This document shows positions 15,766 through 24,497 of a stretch of 64,000 nt of DNA, piece by piece (the stretch's first letter is position 1; every line of letters starts with the position of its first letter). Made by a program: the position numbers and the translations under genes. The stretch spans positions 1 through 64,000 of the forward strand of contig NZ_BMWA01000039.1 in assembly GCF_014650995.1 (NCBI RefSeq), written 5' to 3'. The stretch comes from Streptomyces viridiviolaceus (GTDB lineage Bacteria > Actinomycetota > Actinomycetes > Streptomycetales > Streptomycetaceae). The notes below the pieces were generated by a model. It worked only from the letters and a program-made list of their open reading frames with translations. It searched no databases and was not told the origin of the DNA.

Positions 15766-17388
15766 GTGCGACACGACCAGGAGTACGCGAGCATCCCGAA
15801 CGCCGTCCGCCGCGCCGCCGACCGCTTCGGCGACGCGGCGGCCGTCATCGACGGTGCTCACCGGTGGAGCTTCCGGGAGCTGGCAGAACGGATGACACAC
15901 GCGGTACGCGCCGCGCTCGCCCTGGGCATAGGCCCCGGCGACCGGGTCGCCCTCTGCGCGCCGAATTCGGCCGAGTGGATCGTCGCCGCGCTCGGCGTCC
16001 AGGGCGCTGGGGGCATCGTGGTGCCGCTCAACACCCGGTTCAAACCGGCCGAACTCGCCTACGTCCTGCGTGCGTCGGCGGCCAAGGCTCTCTTCGCCGC
16101 CGAGTTCCTCGGCACCGACTACGTCGCGGAGCTCCGCAGGACCGCACCGGACGTACCCACGCTGCGCTCAACGGTCTCGCTGCTCGGGCCGCGCGGTTCG
16201 CCGGACCTCGCCTGGGACGACTTCCTGGACGCCGGCTCGTCCGTCGCCGAGGCGGAGGCGCACGCCGCGATCGACCGGCTGACCCCGGACCAGGTCTGCG
16301 ACATCATGTTCACCTCCGGCACTACCGGCCATCCCAAAGGCGTGATACTGACCCATGGCCAGTCCCTGCGGCTGTACGGCTGGCTGGGGCATGCCTACGG
16401 CTACAAGGACTCCGACATCTCGCTGATCGTCCCGCCGTTCTTCCACTGCTTCGGTTCCAAGGCCGGTTGGCTCACTTCCCTGCTGCACGGAGTCACAGTC
16501 GTCCCCGCGCCGGTCTTCGAGCCTCGGCGGACGTTGGAACTCGTCTCGGAGGAGAAGGTCACCGTCCTGTCCGGTCCCCCGACCCTCTTCCAGGACCTGA
16601 TCGACTGCCCGGATCGCGCCCGCTACGACCTCTCGTCCCTCCGCTTCGCCATGACGGGGGCCACCACCATTCCCGAGTCCCTCATCCACGCCATGCGCGA
16701 CGAGCTCAGCTTCGAGGTGGTCATGAGTGCCTACGGACTCACCGAGGCGTCGGCACTGGTGACCACCACCCGCGTCGACGACGCCGCACGCACGGTGGCA
16801 CGCACCACCGGCCGTGCGATACCCGACGTCGAGGTCCGGATCGTCGACCCGACCGGCCGTGTACTGCTCCCCGGGCAGCCCGGCGAGGTGGTGATGCGCG
16901 GCTACACCATGACACGCGGCTACTGGCAGGACCCCGACGCCACCGCGGCACTGATCGACCGGCACGGCTGGCTGTACACCGGTGACGTGGGCTGCCTGGA
17001 CGCCGACGGCAACCTGTCGATCATCGACCGCATCAAGGACATGTACATATCCGGCGGGTTCAACGTCTACCCCACCGAGGTCGAACGGCTGTTGCAGACC
17101 TGCGAGTCAGTGGAGCAGGTCTCGGTCGTCGGCGTCCCCGACCTTCGCCTGGGCGAGGTGGGGTGCGCGTTCATCGTTCCGAGGCCCGACCGCCGCTTGA
17201 CGGAGGAACAGGTCGTCGCCTGGGCACGCGACAACATGGCGAACTTCAAGGTGCCGCGGTACATCCGCTTCGTCGAGCAGCTTCCGCGCAACGCCAGCCA
17301 CAAGGTGCTCAAGCATCGGTTGCGGGCCGAGTTCACCGGCGCGGGCGCCCCCAGCCCCGCCTCCGCCGGACACCGGCGGAACGGATAG
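15766..17388 (+). CDS. AMP-dependent acyl-CoA synthetase/ligase
   Basis: A 540-aa ANL-superfamily ligase that activates a carboxylic acid with ATP and CoA. The phosphate loop FTSGTTGHPKGV, the SAYGLTEAS motif, YTGDVG, DRIKDMYISGGFNVYP and the C-terminal lysine region RNASHKVLKHRLR are all present, so it looks functional. I place the start at GTG 15766, preceded by CGGAG; the frame opens 50 codons earlier at 15616 but that part has no similarity. Its 3' end overlaps a decayed SDR gene on the other strand. It probably feeds the product of LLM copy 4 or of the hydrolases into the CoA pathway. Confidence 0.9.
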   Translation: MRHDQEYASIPNAVRRAADRFGDAAAVIDGAHRWSFRELAERMTHAVRAALALGIGPGDRVALCAPNSAEWIVAALGVQGAGGIVVPLNTRFKPAELAYVLRASAAKALFAAEFLGTDYVAELRRTAPDVPTLRSTVSLLGPRGSPDLAWDDFLDAGSSVAEAEAHAAIDRLTPDQVCDIMFTSGTTGHPKGVILTHGQSLRLYGWLGHAYGYKDSDISLIVPPFFHCFGSKAGWLTSLLHGVTVVPAPVFEPRRTLELVSEEKVTVLSGPPTLFQDLIDCPDRARYDLSSLRFAMTGATTIPESLIHAMRDELSFEVVMSAYGLTEASALVTTTRVDDAARTVARTTGRAIPDVEVRIVDPTGRVLLPGQPGEVVMRGYTMTRGYWQDPDATAALIDRHGWLYTGDVGCLDADGNLSIIDRIKDMYISGGFNVYPTEVERLLQTCESVEQVSVVGVPDLRLGEVGCAFIVPRPDRRLTEEQVVAWARDNMANFKVPRYIRFVEQLPRNASHKVLKHRLRAEFTGAGAPSPASAGHRRNG

Positions 17389-17618
17389 GCGGCGGCGTGC
17401 AGGGATTCGGCCAGGACCGGGTATTGGATGAAGCCGCTGGTCATCGTTGTCTCCGCGGCTCCGGGAGCGACGGTGTTGCCCCAGATGTCCCGGCTGCCGA
17501 AGTCGATGGCGATGCTACGGGTGAGCCTGGCCAGGCCCGCTATGGCCGCCCCGTTGGCCCTCCGGCGGCCCTGGACGGCGGTGAGATCTGCCGGTGAGTC
17601 GACATTGACGATCTTCAT
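17373..17618 (-). pseudogene. Remnant of a short-chain dehydrogenase gene
   Basis: Minus-strand translation of this stretch reads like the middle of an SDR, from VNVDSPADLTAVQGRR through GLARLTRSIAIDFGSR and NTVAPGAAETTMTSG to LHAAAYPFRR. The catalytic Tyr is gone (the YxxxK site reads NGAAIAG), the N-terminal Rossmann motif and the C-terminus are missing, and the end runs into the CoA ligase gene. It is therefore a truncated relic with no likely product. It marks a recombination or decay point between the first module and the rest. Confidence 0.7.
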
Positions 17619-17950
17619 GTCGAGCGTGCGGCGCCATTCCGTCCGGGCCGAGCGCGTGAGAGCGGTCGTCGAAGCAATCCGGCACCGCAACAGCTGGGAC
17701 GCGGGCCGACGCACCCGCGACATGAACGAGTGGCTGATCGACGCCCTGCGGTCAAGCCGGCCCGCCTACCTGGAGAGCCGGACCTCCAGCCGGACCTGGA
17801 CGAAGTCCTGTCGCAAGCCCGAAGGGCCCACGTCACCCCTCATGGGGGGCCCGATCTGGCCCTGGTTAGCCGGTTCGATTGTTGGAATTCGTCCTGTATG
17901 CACAAGGCCGTCGCCCACGGCCACGGCGACGCGTACAGCAAGGAGCAGCC
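17619..17950. other. Unassigned stretch between SDR remnant and hydrolase
   Basis: No intact gene is supported here. One plus-strand frame contains ERVRAVVEAIRHRNSW and MNEWLIDALRSSRPAYLE, which look protein-like but match no family I recognise. They may be another decayed gene. The codon bias is weaker than in neighbouring genes. The last 80 bases must carry the promoter of the hydrolase at 17951. Confidence 0.4.
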
Positions 17951-18874
17951 ATGGAATCCGTGCGATTCAAGAACCGCACCTGGGACGTCGCGGCAGATCT
18001 GCGGCTCCCGAAGGACTTCGACGCCACGAAGAAGTATCCCGCGATCATCTGCGCCCATCCGATCAGCAGCTGCAAGGAACAGACCGCTGGGAGCATCTAC
18101 GCCGAGAGGCTCACCGAGCAGGGATACGTGACCCTCGCATTCGACGCCTCCTTCCAAGGTGAGAGCGGTGGCGAACCGCAGTACCTCGAAGACCCGGCGA
18201 CCCGCGTGGAGGACTTCCGCTGCGCCGTGGACTACCTGGTGACGCTCGACTACATCGACGAGAACCGCATCGGCGCCCTCGGTGTCTGCGGCGGCGGGGG
18301 TTACGCCGCCAACGCCACGATGACGGAGCACCGGATCAAGGCGCTGGTCACCGTCGTCGGTGCCAACTACGGACGGCTCATGCGCGAGGGCAACCTGACC
18401 CCCACCGCGGCCGTCGACACGCTCGAGGCGATCGGCAGGCAGCGGACGGCCGAAGCGCGCGGCGCGGAACCGGCGATCACGACCTACATCCCCGACTCCC
18501 AGGAGGAACGGAAGCAGGCCGGCATCGACGACGTCGACATCATCCAGGCCATCGACTACTACAAGACGCCCCGGGGACAGAACCCCAACTCCCCGAACAA
18601 GCTGCGCTTCTCCGGCCTGGCGGCAGCGGTGGGCTGGGACGCCTTCCACCTGGCCGAGGTGCTGCTGACGCAGCCGCTCCAGGTCATCGTGGGAGACGTG
18701 CCGGGCAGCTTCGGCTCGTACCGGGACGGCTTCGAGCTCTTCGACCGGGCCCGGTCCGAGAAGAAGGACATCCTGGTCGTCGAGGGCGCGAGCCACTACG
18801 ACCTGTACGACAAGCCGGAGGCGGTGGACCAGGCGTTCGAGAAGATCACACCCTTTTTCAAGGAGAACCTCTAG
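17951..18874 (+). CDS. Dienelactone-hydrolase-like alpha/beta hydrolase
   Basis: A 307-aa cytoplasmic alpha/beta hydrolase. The probable nucleophile is Cys113 in GVCGGGGY, as in dienelactone hydrolases where the serine is cysteine; a C-terminal His282 lies in EGASHYDLYD. The segments CKEQTAGSIYAERL and YYKTPRGQ recur in the hydrolase at 33723-34637, so the two are paralogs. The ATG at 17951 follows AGGAG with four bases of spacing. It is a single-gene unit closed by a strong hairpin. It may open a lactone or strained ring; the substrate cannot be read. Confidence 0.83.
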   Translation: MESVRFKNRTWDVAADLRLPKDFDATKKYPAIICAHPISSCKEQTAGSIYAERLTEQGYVTLAFDASFQGESGGEPQYLEDPATRVEDFRCAVDYLVTLDYIDENRIGALGVCGGGGYAANATMTEHRIKALVTVVGANYGRLMREGNLTPTAAVDTLEAIGRQRTAEARGAEPAITTYIPDSQEERKQAGIDDVDIIQAIDYYKTPRGQNPNSPNKLRFSGLAAAVGWDAFHLAEVLLTQPLQVIVGDVPGSFGSYRDGFELFDRARSEKKDILVVEGASHYDLYDKPEAVDQAFEKITPFFKENL

Positions 18875-18886
18875 GCCGACACAGCA

Positions 18887-18938
18887 CCGGCCTGCGACGG
18901 TCAGCCCGCCGGCGGGTGGACTGACCGTCGCAGGCTGG
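18887..18938. terminator. Bidirectional terminator between convergent genes
   Basis: A long hairpin with arms CCTGCGACGGTCAG and its exact complement, extended outward to 18 bp with one G-U pair, lies between the stop codons of the hydrolase (18874) and the SDR (18946). It can serve both strands. Confidence 0.8.
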
Positions 18939-18945
18939 TCGGCGG

Positions 18946-19713
18946 TCACCGCGCCAGCCAGCCCCCGTCGACGGCGACGGCGTGGCCGGTGACGAACGAC
19001 GCGGCGTCCGAGCCGAGCCACAGCACGACGTCGGCGATCTCCTCAGGGTTGCCGAGGCGCCCCATGGGCTCCAGCGCCACCATGGCGGCGCGGCCCTCGT
19101 CGGTGCCACCGCTGAATTCCGCGGCCATCGGAGTGTCGATCGCACCCGGGAGGACGGCGTTGACGCGGATGCCCCGGGTGGCGTAGTCGAGTGCCGCCTT
19201 CTTGGTCAGCCCCACGACGGCATGCTTGGACGCGGTGTACGCCGTCAGCCCCAGGGAGGCGATCTCGCTCGCGACCGAACCGGCGTTGACGATCGCTCCA
19301 CCGCCCTGCGCGAGCATCACCGCGGCCTGGTACTTGAGGCAGTGGAAGACACCCGACAGGTTGACCGCGATGACACGGTTCCACGCCTCCAGCTCGACCG
19401 CGTCCACGGTGGCGTGCGGATCGAAGGTCGCCGCGTTGTTGAAGGCGACGTCGAGACGGCCGAAGGTCTCCACGGTCGCCATCACGGCCCGCTCGACCTG
19501 AGCGGCGTCGGAGACGTCGGTCGGAAGCACCTGCACCTTGCTGCCGGTCGCGGCGATGAGCGACGCGGTCTCCTCGAGTCTCTCCGCGTCGATGTCGGCG
19601 ATCGCGACCTCGGCACCGGCCCGGGCGAACGCGAGTGCGGTGCTGCGGCCTATGCCCGATCCGGCACCGGTCACGAAGGCGACCTTGCCGGAATAATCGA
19701 ATGTGGTGGCCAC
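18946..19713 (-). CDS. SDR-family oxidoreductase
   Basis: A 255-aa classical SDR. TGAGSGIG binds the cofactor near residue 16, with an Asp acceptor region (IADIDAERL) that favours NAD(H). NNAA and the catalytic YTASK follow, and the C-terminus ends in VDGGWLAR. The start is GTG with GGAGG about 8 bases upstream. It lies 16 bases after the cupin gene and is surely co-transcribed with it from the promoter near 20300. It would oxidise a secondary alcohol or reduce a ketone; the exact substrate is unknown. Confidence 0.88.
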   Translation of the reverse strand: MATTFDYSGKVAFVTGAGSGIGRSTALAFARAGAEVAIADIDAERLEETASLIAATGSKVQVLPTDVSDAAQVERAVMATVETFGRLDVAFNNAATFDPHATVDAVELEAWNRVIAVNLSGVFHCLKYQAAVMLAQGGGAIVNAGSVASEIASLGLTAYTASKHAVVGLTKKAALDYATRGIRVNAVLPGAIDTPMAAEFSGGTDEGRAAMVALEPMGRLGNPEEIADVVLWLGSDAASFVTGHAVAVDGGWLAR

Positions 19714-19729
19714 GGATGGCTCCTCCGAA

Positions 19730-20257
19730 TCAGTTCGCCGTCGGCAGCATCACGGCCACCATCGTCACGGGCTTGTCCGTGCGGTTGCTCCACGCGTGCT
19801 TGTTGCCGCGGTTGATCACGGTGTCGCCGGCCCGCAGCAGCGTCTCACCGGTCTCGTACACGACGTGGATCTCGCCGTCGAGGATGCAGGCGACGTCCAC
19901 GGTGTCGGTGGCGTGCCGGCCCATCACGGCGCTGTCGGCGGCGTGGGCGTCCTCGCCGTGCAGGGTGTCGATCGACTGCACGTACACCTCGGGATCGATC
20001 TCACTGTCCGGCGGGAAGGTGGCCAACCGGACGACCAGTCCACGAGCCGGCGGCGCCAGTTCGACCTCCGCACGCATCGCGTCGTCGGCGTCCACGCTGG
20101 TGGGCAGTTCGTCGAGCCGCCAGACGTCGTTCACCGTGAAGGCGGGCAGCGCCACGCGCGTCGCGGTGAGCTCGTCCTCGACGATCGTCGACTTGCCGTT
20201 CGCGTCCACTCCGGCGACCACCCGCCGTGCTCTCTTCTCAAGGTGTTCTCCGCTCAT
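19730..20257 (-). CDS. Cupin-domain protein
   Basis: A 175-aa protein with a single C-terminal cupin barrel. Motif 2 is AGDTVINRGNKHAWSN, close to the family pattern. Motif 1 is reduced to one histidine (GRHATDTVDVACILDGE), so metal binding is uncertain. The N-terminal half has no recognisable domain. The ATG at 20257 follows GAAGGGAAG; the upstream frame runs through the promoter. With the downstream SDR it forms a two-gene operon divergent from an MHS transporter, so all three may act on one compound. Confidence 0.8.
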   Translation of the reverse strand: MSGEHLEKRARRVVAGVDANGKSTIVEDELTATRVALPAFTVNDVWRLDELPTSVDADDAMRAEVELAPPARGLVVRLATFPPDSEIDPEVYVQSIDTLHGEDAHAADSAVMGRHATDTVDVACILDGEIHVVYETGETLLRAGDTVINRGNKHAWSNRTDKPVTMVAVMLPTAN

Positions 20258-20291
20258 CGCCCACTTCCCTTCGAGACCGACTCTCGACGCC

Positions 20292-20322
20292 ATATTTTTT
20301 ATATGATACTTCTCACGAGAAG
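20292..20322. promoter_or_regulatory. Divergent promoter region with AT-rich box and palindromic operator
   Basis: The AT-rich core (20292-20307) gives a plus-strand TATGAT for the MHS transporter and a minus-strand TATAAA preceded at 16 bases by TTGCTT for the cupin gene. The palindrome CTTCTC-AC-GAGAAG (20309-20322) sits between the minus-strand -35 and -10, where a repressor would block both genes. The stretch TTTTTTATATGAT also occurs at 38558-38570. Confidence 0.65.
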
Positions 20323-20434
20323 CAACCATCCGATCACCGGGTGCATGAAAGAAGCCGCCATTCCCCGTCCGCGGTCATGACCACCCCCGCCTCGCACGAG
20401 CCGCCACCCCCGGTCGAACGTAAGGACCCACCCC

Positions 20435-21823
20435 GTGACGCATCCGCTCAATTCCCCCGGCACCGCATCGCCGCCCCCTCGAGCCGCACAGAGAATCGGC
20501 CCCGCGGTAGTCATCGGCACCACCCTCGAATGGTTCGACTTCTACCTCTACGCCTCCATGGCCGCATTGGTGTTCGGACGGATCTTCTTCCCCTCGGAAG
20601 ACTCCTCCCTCAGCACCCTGGCCGCGTTCGCCACCTTCGCCGTCGGGTTCCTGGCCCGCCCCCTCGGGGGAATCCTCTTCGGCGTCCTGGGCGACAGGAT
20701 CGGCCGTAAGGCCGTGCTGTCGCTCAGTCTGCTGATCATGGGGCTCGCATCGGGACTCATCGGCCTGCTTCCCTCCTACGCGGCCATCGGAGTCGCCGCC
20801 CCGGTGCTGCTGGTGATCCTGCGCATACTGCAGGGCTTCGGGGCGAGCGCCGAGCTCGGCAGCGCCATCGCGGTGGCCTACGAGCACGCCGACGACCGGA
20901 CGAGGGGCCGCTACGCGGCGCTACCCGCGCTGGGCGCTCAGATCGGCCTGCTCGCCGCCTCCTTGACGGTCACCGCCGTCACCAGCTTCGGCGACGATTT
21001 CCTCTACACCTGGGGCTGGCGGATCCCGTTCGTCGCGAGCTTCGCCATCGTCGGAGTGGGCCTCTGGATCCGCCGCACCATGCCGGAGACGCCCGAGTTC
21101 GAACGGGTGGCCGTGGATGCGAGGGAGCGCAAGACCCTCCACGTCCTGCGCGACCTCATGAAGTCCGACTGGCGAGGACTGGCGGTCGTCGCGGCGGTCT
21201 ACGGCGGTTACGCGGCGATCTCCTACACGTTCAAGACCTTCTCGCTGTCCTACCTGACCGAATTTCAGGGGGTGGCCGCCAACGTGGGGTCCTTCGGCGT
21301 CACTCTGGCCAGCGCGGTCGCGATCGTCACGGTGCCGGTCATCGGCCGGCTCTGCGACCGGATCGACGTCCGCCGCGCCATCATCGGCGGAGCCTGCGGT
21401 GTGCTGCTGCTCGCGTTCCCCATGTTCTGGGTCCTCGACACCGGACGGCCCGTCTACATATGGGCTCTGCTGATGCTGACGACGGGCGTCCTCGCACCCG
21501 TCATCATCGTCGCGGCGAGCCCATTCATGGCCCGTCAGTTCCCCACCGAGGTCCGCGCGTCGGGACTCGGTACGGGACGTGAGATCAGTGGTGCCACGGC
21601 CGGCGGGCTCGCTCCGATGGCGGCTCTCGCCATGGTCACCATGTCTTCCAGCCACGCCACTTGGGGGGTCTCGCTACTGATCGTGGCCTCCGCGCTGCTG
21701 GTCGTCCTCGGCGCGTGCTTCGATCAGCAGCACCGCGTCCGTGCCCGAACCCGCCCGCTCTCGGACGCACCGGAAGCAGCAGGCTCCACCCGCGGAAGCG
21801 ACCACCGGGCGACCGCGGACTGA
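20435..21823 (+). CDS. MHS-family MFS transporter
   Basis: A 462-aa membrane protein of the metabolite:H+ symporter group (ShiA/ProP/KgtP type). The family opening TTLEWFDFYLYASMAALVF, the cytoplasmic loop GDRIGRKAVL and about 12 hydrophobic segments are visible. The start is GTG 20435 with AAGGA about 10 bases upstream. It probably imports an organic acid or zwitterion by proton symport. Divergence from the cupin/SDR operon through a shared operator suggests it brings in their substrate. It ends only 16 bases before the convergent oxidoreductase, with no clear terminator. Confidence 0.9.
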   Translation: MTHPLNSPGTASPPPRAAQRIGPAVVIGTTLEWFDFYLYASMAALVFGRIFFPSEDSSLSTLAAFATFAVGFLARPLGGILFGVLGDRIGRKAVLSLSLLIMGLASGLIGLLPSYAAIGVAAPVLLVILRILQGFGASAELGSAIAVAYEHADDRTRGRYAALPALGAQIGLLAASLTVTAVTSFGDDFLYTWGWRIPFVASFAIVGVGLWIRRTMPETPEFERVAVDARERKTLHVLRDLMKSDWRGLAVVAAVYGGYAAISYTFKTFSLSYLTEFQGVAANVGSFGVTLASAVAIVTVPVIGRLCDRIDVRRAIIGGACGVLLLAFPMFWVLDTGRPVYIWALLMLTTGVLAPVIIVAASPFMARQFPTEVRASGLGTGREISGATAGGLAPMAALAMVTMSSSHATWGVSLLIVASALLVVLGACFDQQHRVRARTRPLSDAPEAAGSTRGSDHRATAD

Positions 21824-21839
21824 TCCGGTTCGCACCGAG

Positions 21840-22826
21840 TCAGGGCACCGTGAGGACGATCTTTCCGTGGGCCTGGTGGGAGCGTAGCCTCCGCACGGCC
21901 TCGAAGGCGGTGTCGAACGTGTACGTGCCGTCGATCGCGGGACGCACCCGGCCGTCCACGACGGCCGGCATCAGTCGGCTCGACGCCTCGGACAGGACCG
22001 CGCCGAGTTCGGCCGCCCGCGTGAAGCCGAAGGACACGCCGCCCACCCGCAGATGACGGTAGGACAGAGCGTCCAGGTCGATGGTGGACTCGGCCCGGTC
22101 CAGGCGTCCGATGTTGACCACGGACCCGTCGACGCGGGTGGCGGGCAGACACGCGGCGAAGGTCTCTCCGCCGACATGGTCGAGGACCAGGTCGACCCCC
22201 TGACCGCCGGTGATCTTCAGGACGGAGTCCGTGAGGTCCTCCTCCGAGGTGCTCACGACTTCGTCCGCTCCGGCCTGCCGGATCAGAGCACGCTTGGCGG
22301 CCGTGCGGGTGGAGGCGATGACGGTCGCGGCGCCGAGGGCCTTGGCGATCCGGACACCGATCAGGCCGATGCCCGACGTCGCGCCGGTGATCAGAACCGA
22401 CTGCCCGGCCCGGAAACCGCCGCACATCAGTGCTCCGTGCTCGGTCAGCAGTCCGGTGGGCAGCGCGCACGCCTCCTCGTACCCGAGGCCGTCGGGGACG
22501 GCGACCATGTGCCGGTGGTCGGCGAGCACGTACTGGGCGAAACTGCCCGGAGTGGTGCCCATCACCCGTGCTCCGACCGTCAGGCCCGCCACACCCTCAC
22601 CCACGGCCGCGACCTCGCCGGCGAACTCGTACCCGGCCTGGTACTCCTGGCCCGTGCCGCCGACCGTCGGGTCGGCGGCCTCCAGCATCGGGCCGTCCCC
22701 GTGGTTCAGGGCCACGGCGCGGGCACGCACCAGCACCTGGCCGGGCCCGGCCTCGGGGACCGGGACCTCCCGGAGCTCCCATTCGGGGCCTGTGCCGCCG
22801 AACAGCGCGGTCATCGTCACGGACAT
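21840..22826 (-). CDS. Zinc-independent quinone oxidoreductase (MDR family)
   Basis: A 328-aa medium-chain dehydrogenase/reductase. GATSGIGLIGVRIAKALGA is the NADPH-binding motif. The catalytic-zinc Cys and the structural four-cysteine lobe of alcohol dehydrogenases are absent, so it belongs to the QOR/enoyl-reductase branch. The ATG at 22826 follows GGAG with five bases of spacing. It probably reduces a quinone or activated alkene. It faces the MHS transporter and diverges from the MFS exporter, with no evident operon partner. Confidence 0.87.
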   Translation of the reverse strand: MSVTMTALFGGTGPEWELREVPVPEAGPGQVLVRARAVALNHGDGPMLEAADPTVGGTGQEYQAGYEFAGEVAAVGEGVAGLTVGARVMGTTPGSFAQYVLADHRHMVAVPDGLGYEEACALPTGLLTEHGALMCGGFRAGQSVLITGATSGIGLIGVRIAKALGAATVIASTRTAAKRALIRQAGADEVVSTSEEDLTDSVLKITGGQGVDLVLDHVGGETFAACLPATRVDGSVVNIGRLDRAESTIDLDALSYRHLRVGGVSFGFTRAAELGAVLSEASSRLMPAVVDGRVRPAIDGTYTFDTAFEAVRRLRSHQAHGKIVLTVP

Positions 22827-22915
22827 GCGTGCTCCTTCACGTACAGGCCGTGCCACCCATGGCACGCGGGCCTGACCACCGTCTGCCGTGCCCTACGCCG
22901 GTCCTGCCCGCCATG

Positions 22916-22967
22916 TTGACGGGCCTCGGATCCATTATCGATATTATATGTCATCGTTCAATGACAT
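22916..22967 (+). promoter_or_regulatory. Promoter and TetR-type operator for the MFS exporter
   Basis: TTGACG (22916-22921) and TATTAT (22942-22947) form a possible promoter with wide (20-base) spacing; GATATT at 22940 gives 18. Directly after comes ATGTCAT-CGTTCA-ATGACAT (22948-22967), perfect 7-base arms with a 6-base spacer, about 34 bases before the MFS start. The TetR gene downstream of the MFS gene is the likely reader. Another partial copy, TTGATGACAA, follows at 22971. Confidence 0.7.
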
Positions 22968-23000
22968 TGGTTGATGACAACCGTCGAAAGGAAACCCGGC

Positions 23001-24470
23001 ATGGCCGGTCAATCGCGGGTCCTGCTGCCGTCCTTGATGTTCACGGCGCTGACGGTGTCCGTGATCAGCACACTCGGGGCGCCGATGGTGCCGACCGTCG
23101 CGCGCGAGCAGCATGTGTCGCTCAGCGCGGCCCAGTGGATTCTGACCGCGACCCTGCTGGCCGGAGCGGTCGCCGGCCCGGTCCTGGGCCGGCTCGGTGA
23201 CGGGCCGCGCCGGCGCGGGGCGATCCAGGGGGCGCTGGCCGGTGTGTTGGCCGGCAGCGTCCTGGCGGCGGCCGCTCCCGGCTTCGCGTGGCTCCTGGCG
23301 GGACGCACCCTGCAAGGTATGGGGATGGGCCTGTTGCCGCTGGCGATCGCCGTCGCCCGTGAGCATCTGCCCGCGGAGCGGATGCGCTCCGGGATCGCGT
23401 CGCTGTCCATCACCACGTCGGTGGGCGCGGGCATCGGGTATCCCCTGACGGGCGTCATCGCCCAGCACCTCGACTACCGCGCCGGGTTCTGGTTCGCGGC
23501 GCTGCTGAGCGCCTTCGCCCTGGTGGTCGTGAAGTGGGCGGTGCCCGTGGGGTCCTCGGTGCCGCGGCGTCCGCTCGACGTGACGGGGACGGCGTTGCTC
23601 TGCTCCGGGCTGGCCCTGGTGCTCCTGGCCGTGAGCCAGGGTGTGGCATGGGGAATGGTGTCGGGGGCCACTCTCGGGTGCCTCGGTGCCGGAGCCGCGG
23701 TGCTGGCCCTCTGGATCGTCCAGGCCCTGCGAACCCCGCATCCCCTGGTCGACATCCGTCTGATACGCAACCGCGCGGTCCTGGCAGCCAATACGACCGC
23801 CCTGCTCACCGGCATCGGCATGTTCGGCGTGCTGTCCCTGATCAACCTCTACACACAGGTCCCCGCCGCGGCCGGGTACGGCTTCCAGCTCTCCCTGACC
23901 GCCACGGGACTCGTCCTGCTGCCGATGTCCCTGGGCAGCCTGACGGCGAACCGTGCCGCCTCGGCCCTGGTGTCCCGCTTCGGTCCCTACCGGGTGCTGC
24001 CCCTGGGCTCCCTCGTGGTCACCGTCGACCTGCTCCTGCTCGCCCTGTGGCGCGACCACGTGGCCGTACTCGTCCTCGGGACCTTCCTGCTCGGCGCGGG
24101 TGTGGGGGCGGCGTACGCGGTCATGCCCCTGCTCATCGTCCGCCACGTACCGCCGTCCGAGACGGGCAGCGCCACCAGCTTCAACCAGGTCCTGCGCACG
24201 GTCGGAGGCTCCGTCGGCAGCGCCGCCATCTCGGCCATCATGCTCGCCCACACTCCGGCCGGCGGGGACGTCCCCCGCAGCTCCGCCTACACCACGGCGC
24301 TCCTGGTCACCGCGGCGGCTACCTTCCTCGGCGTCGTCACCGCCGTCGTTGTGCCGCCACGCCGCCGCGCAACCTCGAAGTCGCAGGCAGTCGTGACTCG
24401 GGCCCCGGCCCCGGTCGCGCGGCCGACGGATTCCGAGTGGGGTATCGTCCGCCGCGGCTCCGGGCGCTGA
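23001..24470 (+). CDS. MFS drug/solute antiporter (EmrB/QacA-like)
   Basis: A 489-aa membrane protein with about 14 hydrophobic segments, typical of the DHA2 drug:H+ antiporters. The motif LGRLGDGPRRRG marks the first cytoplasmic loop and GYPLTGVIAQHLDYRAGFW resembles motif C. I chose ATG 23001, which has AAAGGAAA seven bases upstream; upstream starts (22971, 22974) lie inside the operator. A TetR gene follows 27 bases downstream and probably represses it through the palindrome at 22948. It likely exports a toxic substrate or intermediate. Confidence 0.88.
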   Translation: MAGQSRVLLPSLMFTALTVSVISTLGAPMVPTVAREQHVSLSAAQWILTATLLAGAVAGPVLGRLGDGPRRRGAIQGALAGVLAGSVLAAAAPGFAWLLAGRTLQGMGMGLLPLAIAVAREHLPAERMRSGIASLSITTSVGAGIGYPLTGVIAQHLDYRAGFWFAALLSAFALVVVKWAVPVGSSVPRRPLDVTGTALLCSGLALVLLAVSQGVAWGMVSGATLGCLGAGAAVLALWIVQALRTPHPLVDIRLIRNRAVLAANTTALLTGIGMFGVLSLINLYTQVPAAAGYGFQLSLTATGLVLLPMSLGSLTANRAASALVSRFGPYRVLPLGSLVVTVDLLLLALWRDHVAVLVLGTFLLGAGVGAAYAVMPLLIVRHVPPSETGSATSFNQVLRTVGGSVGSAAISAIMLAHTPAGGDVPRSSAYTTALLVTAAATFLGVVTAVVVPPRRRATSKSQAVVTRAPAPVARPTDSEWGIVRRGSGR

Positions 24471-24497
24471 GAGGATCCGGGCCGGAAAGGACGAGTG

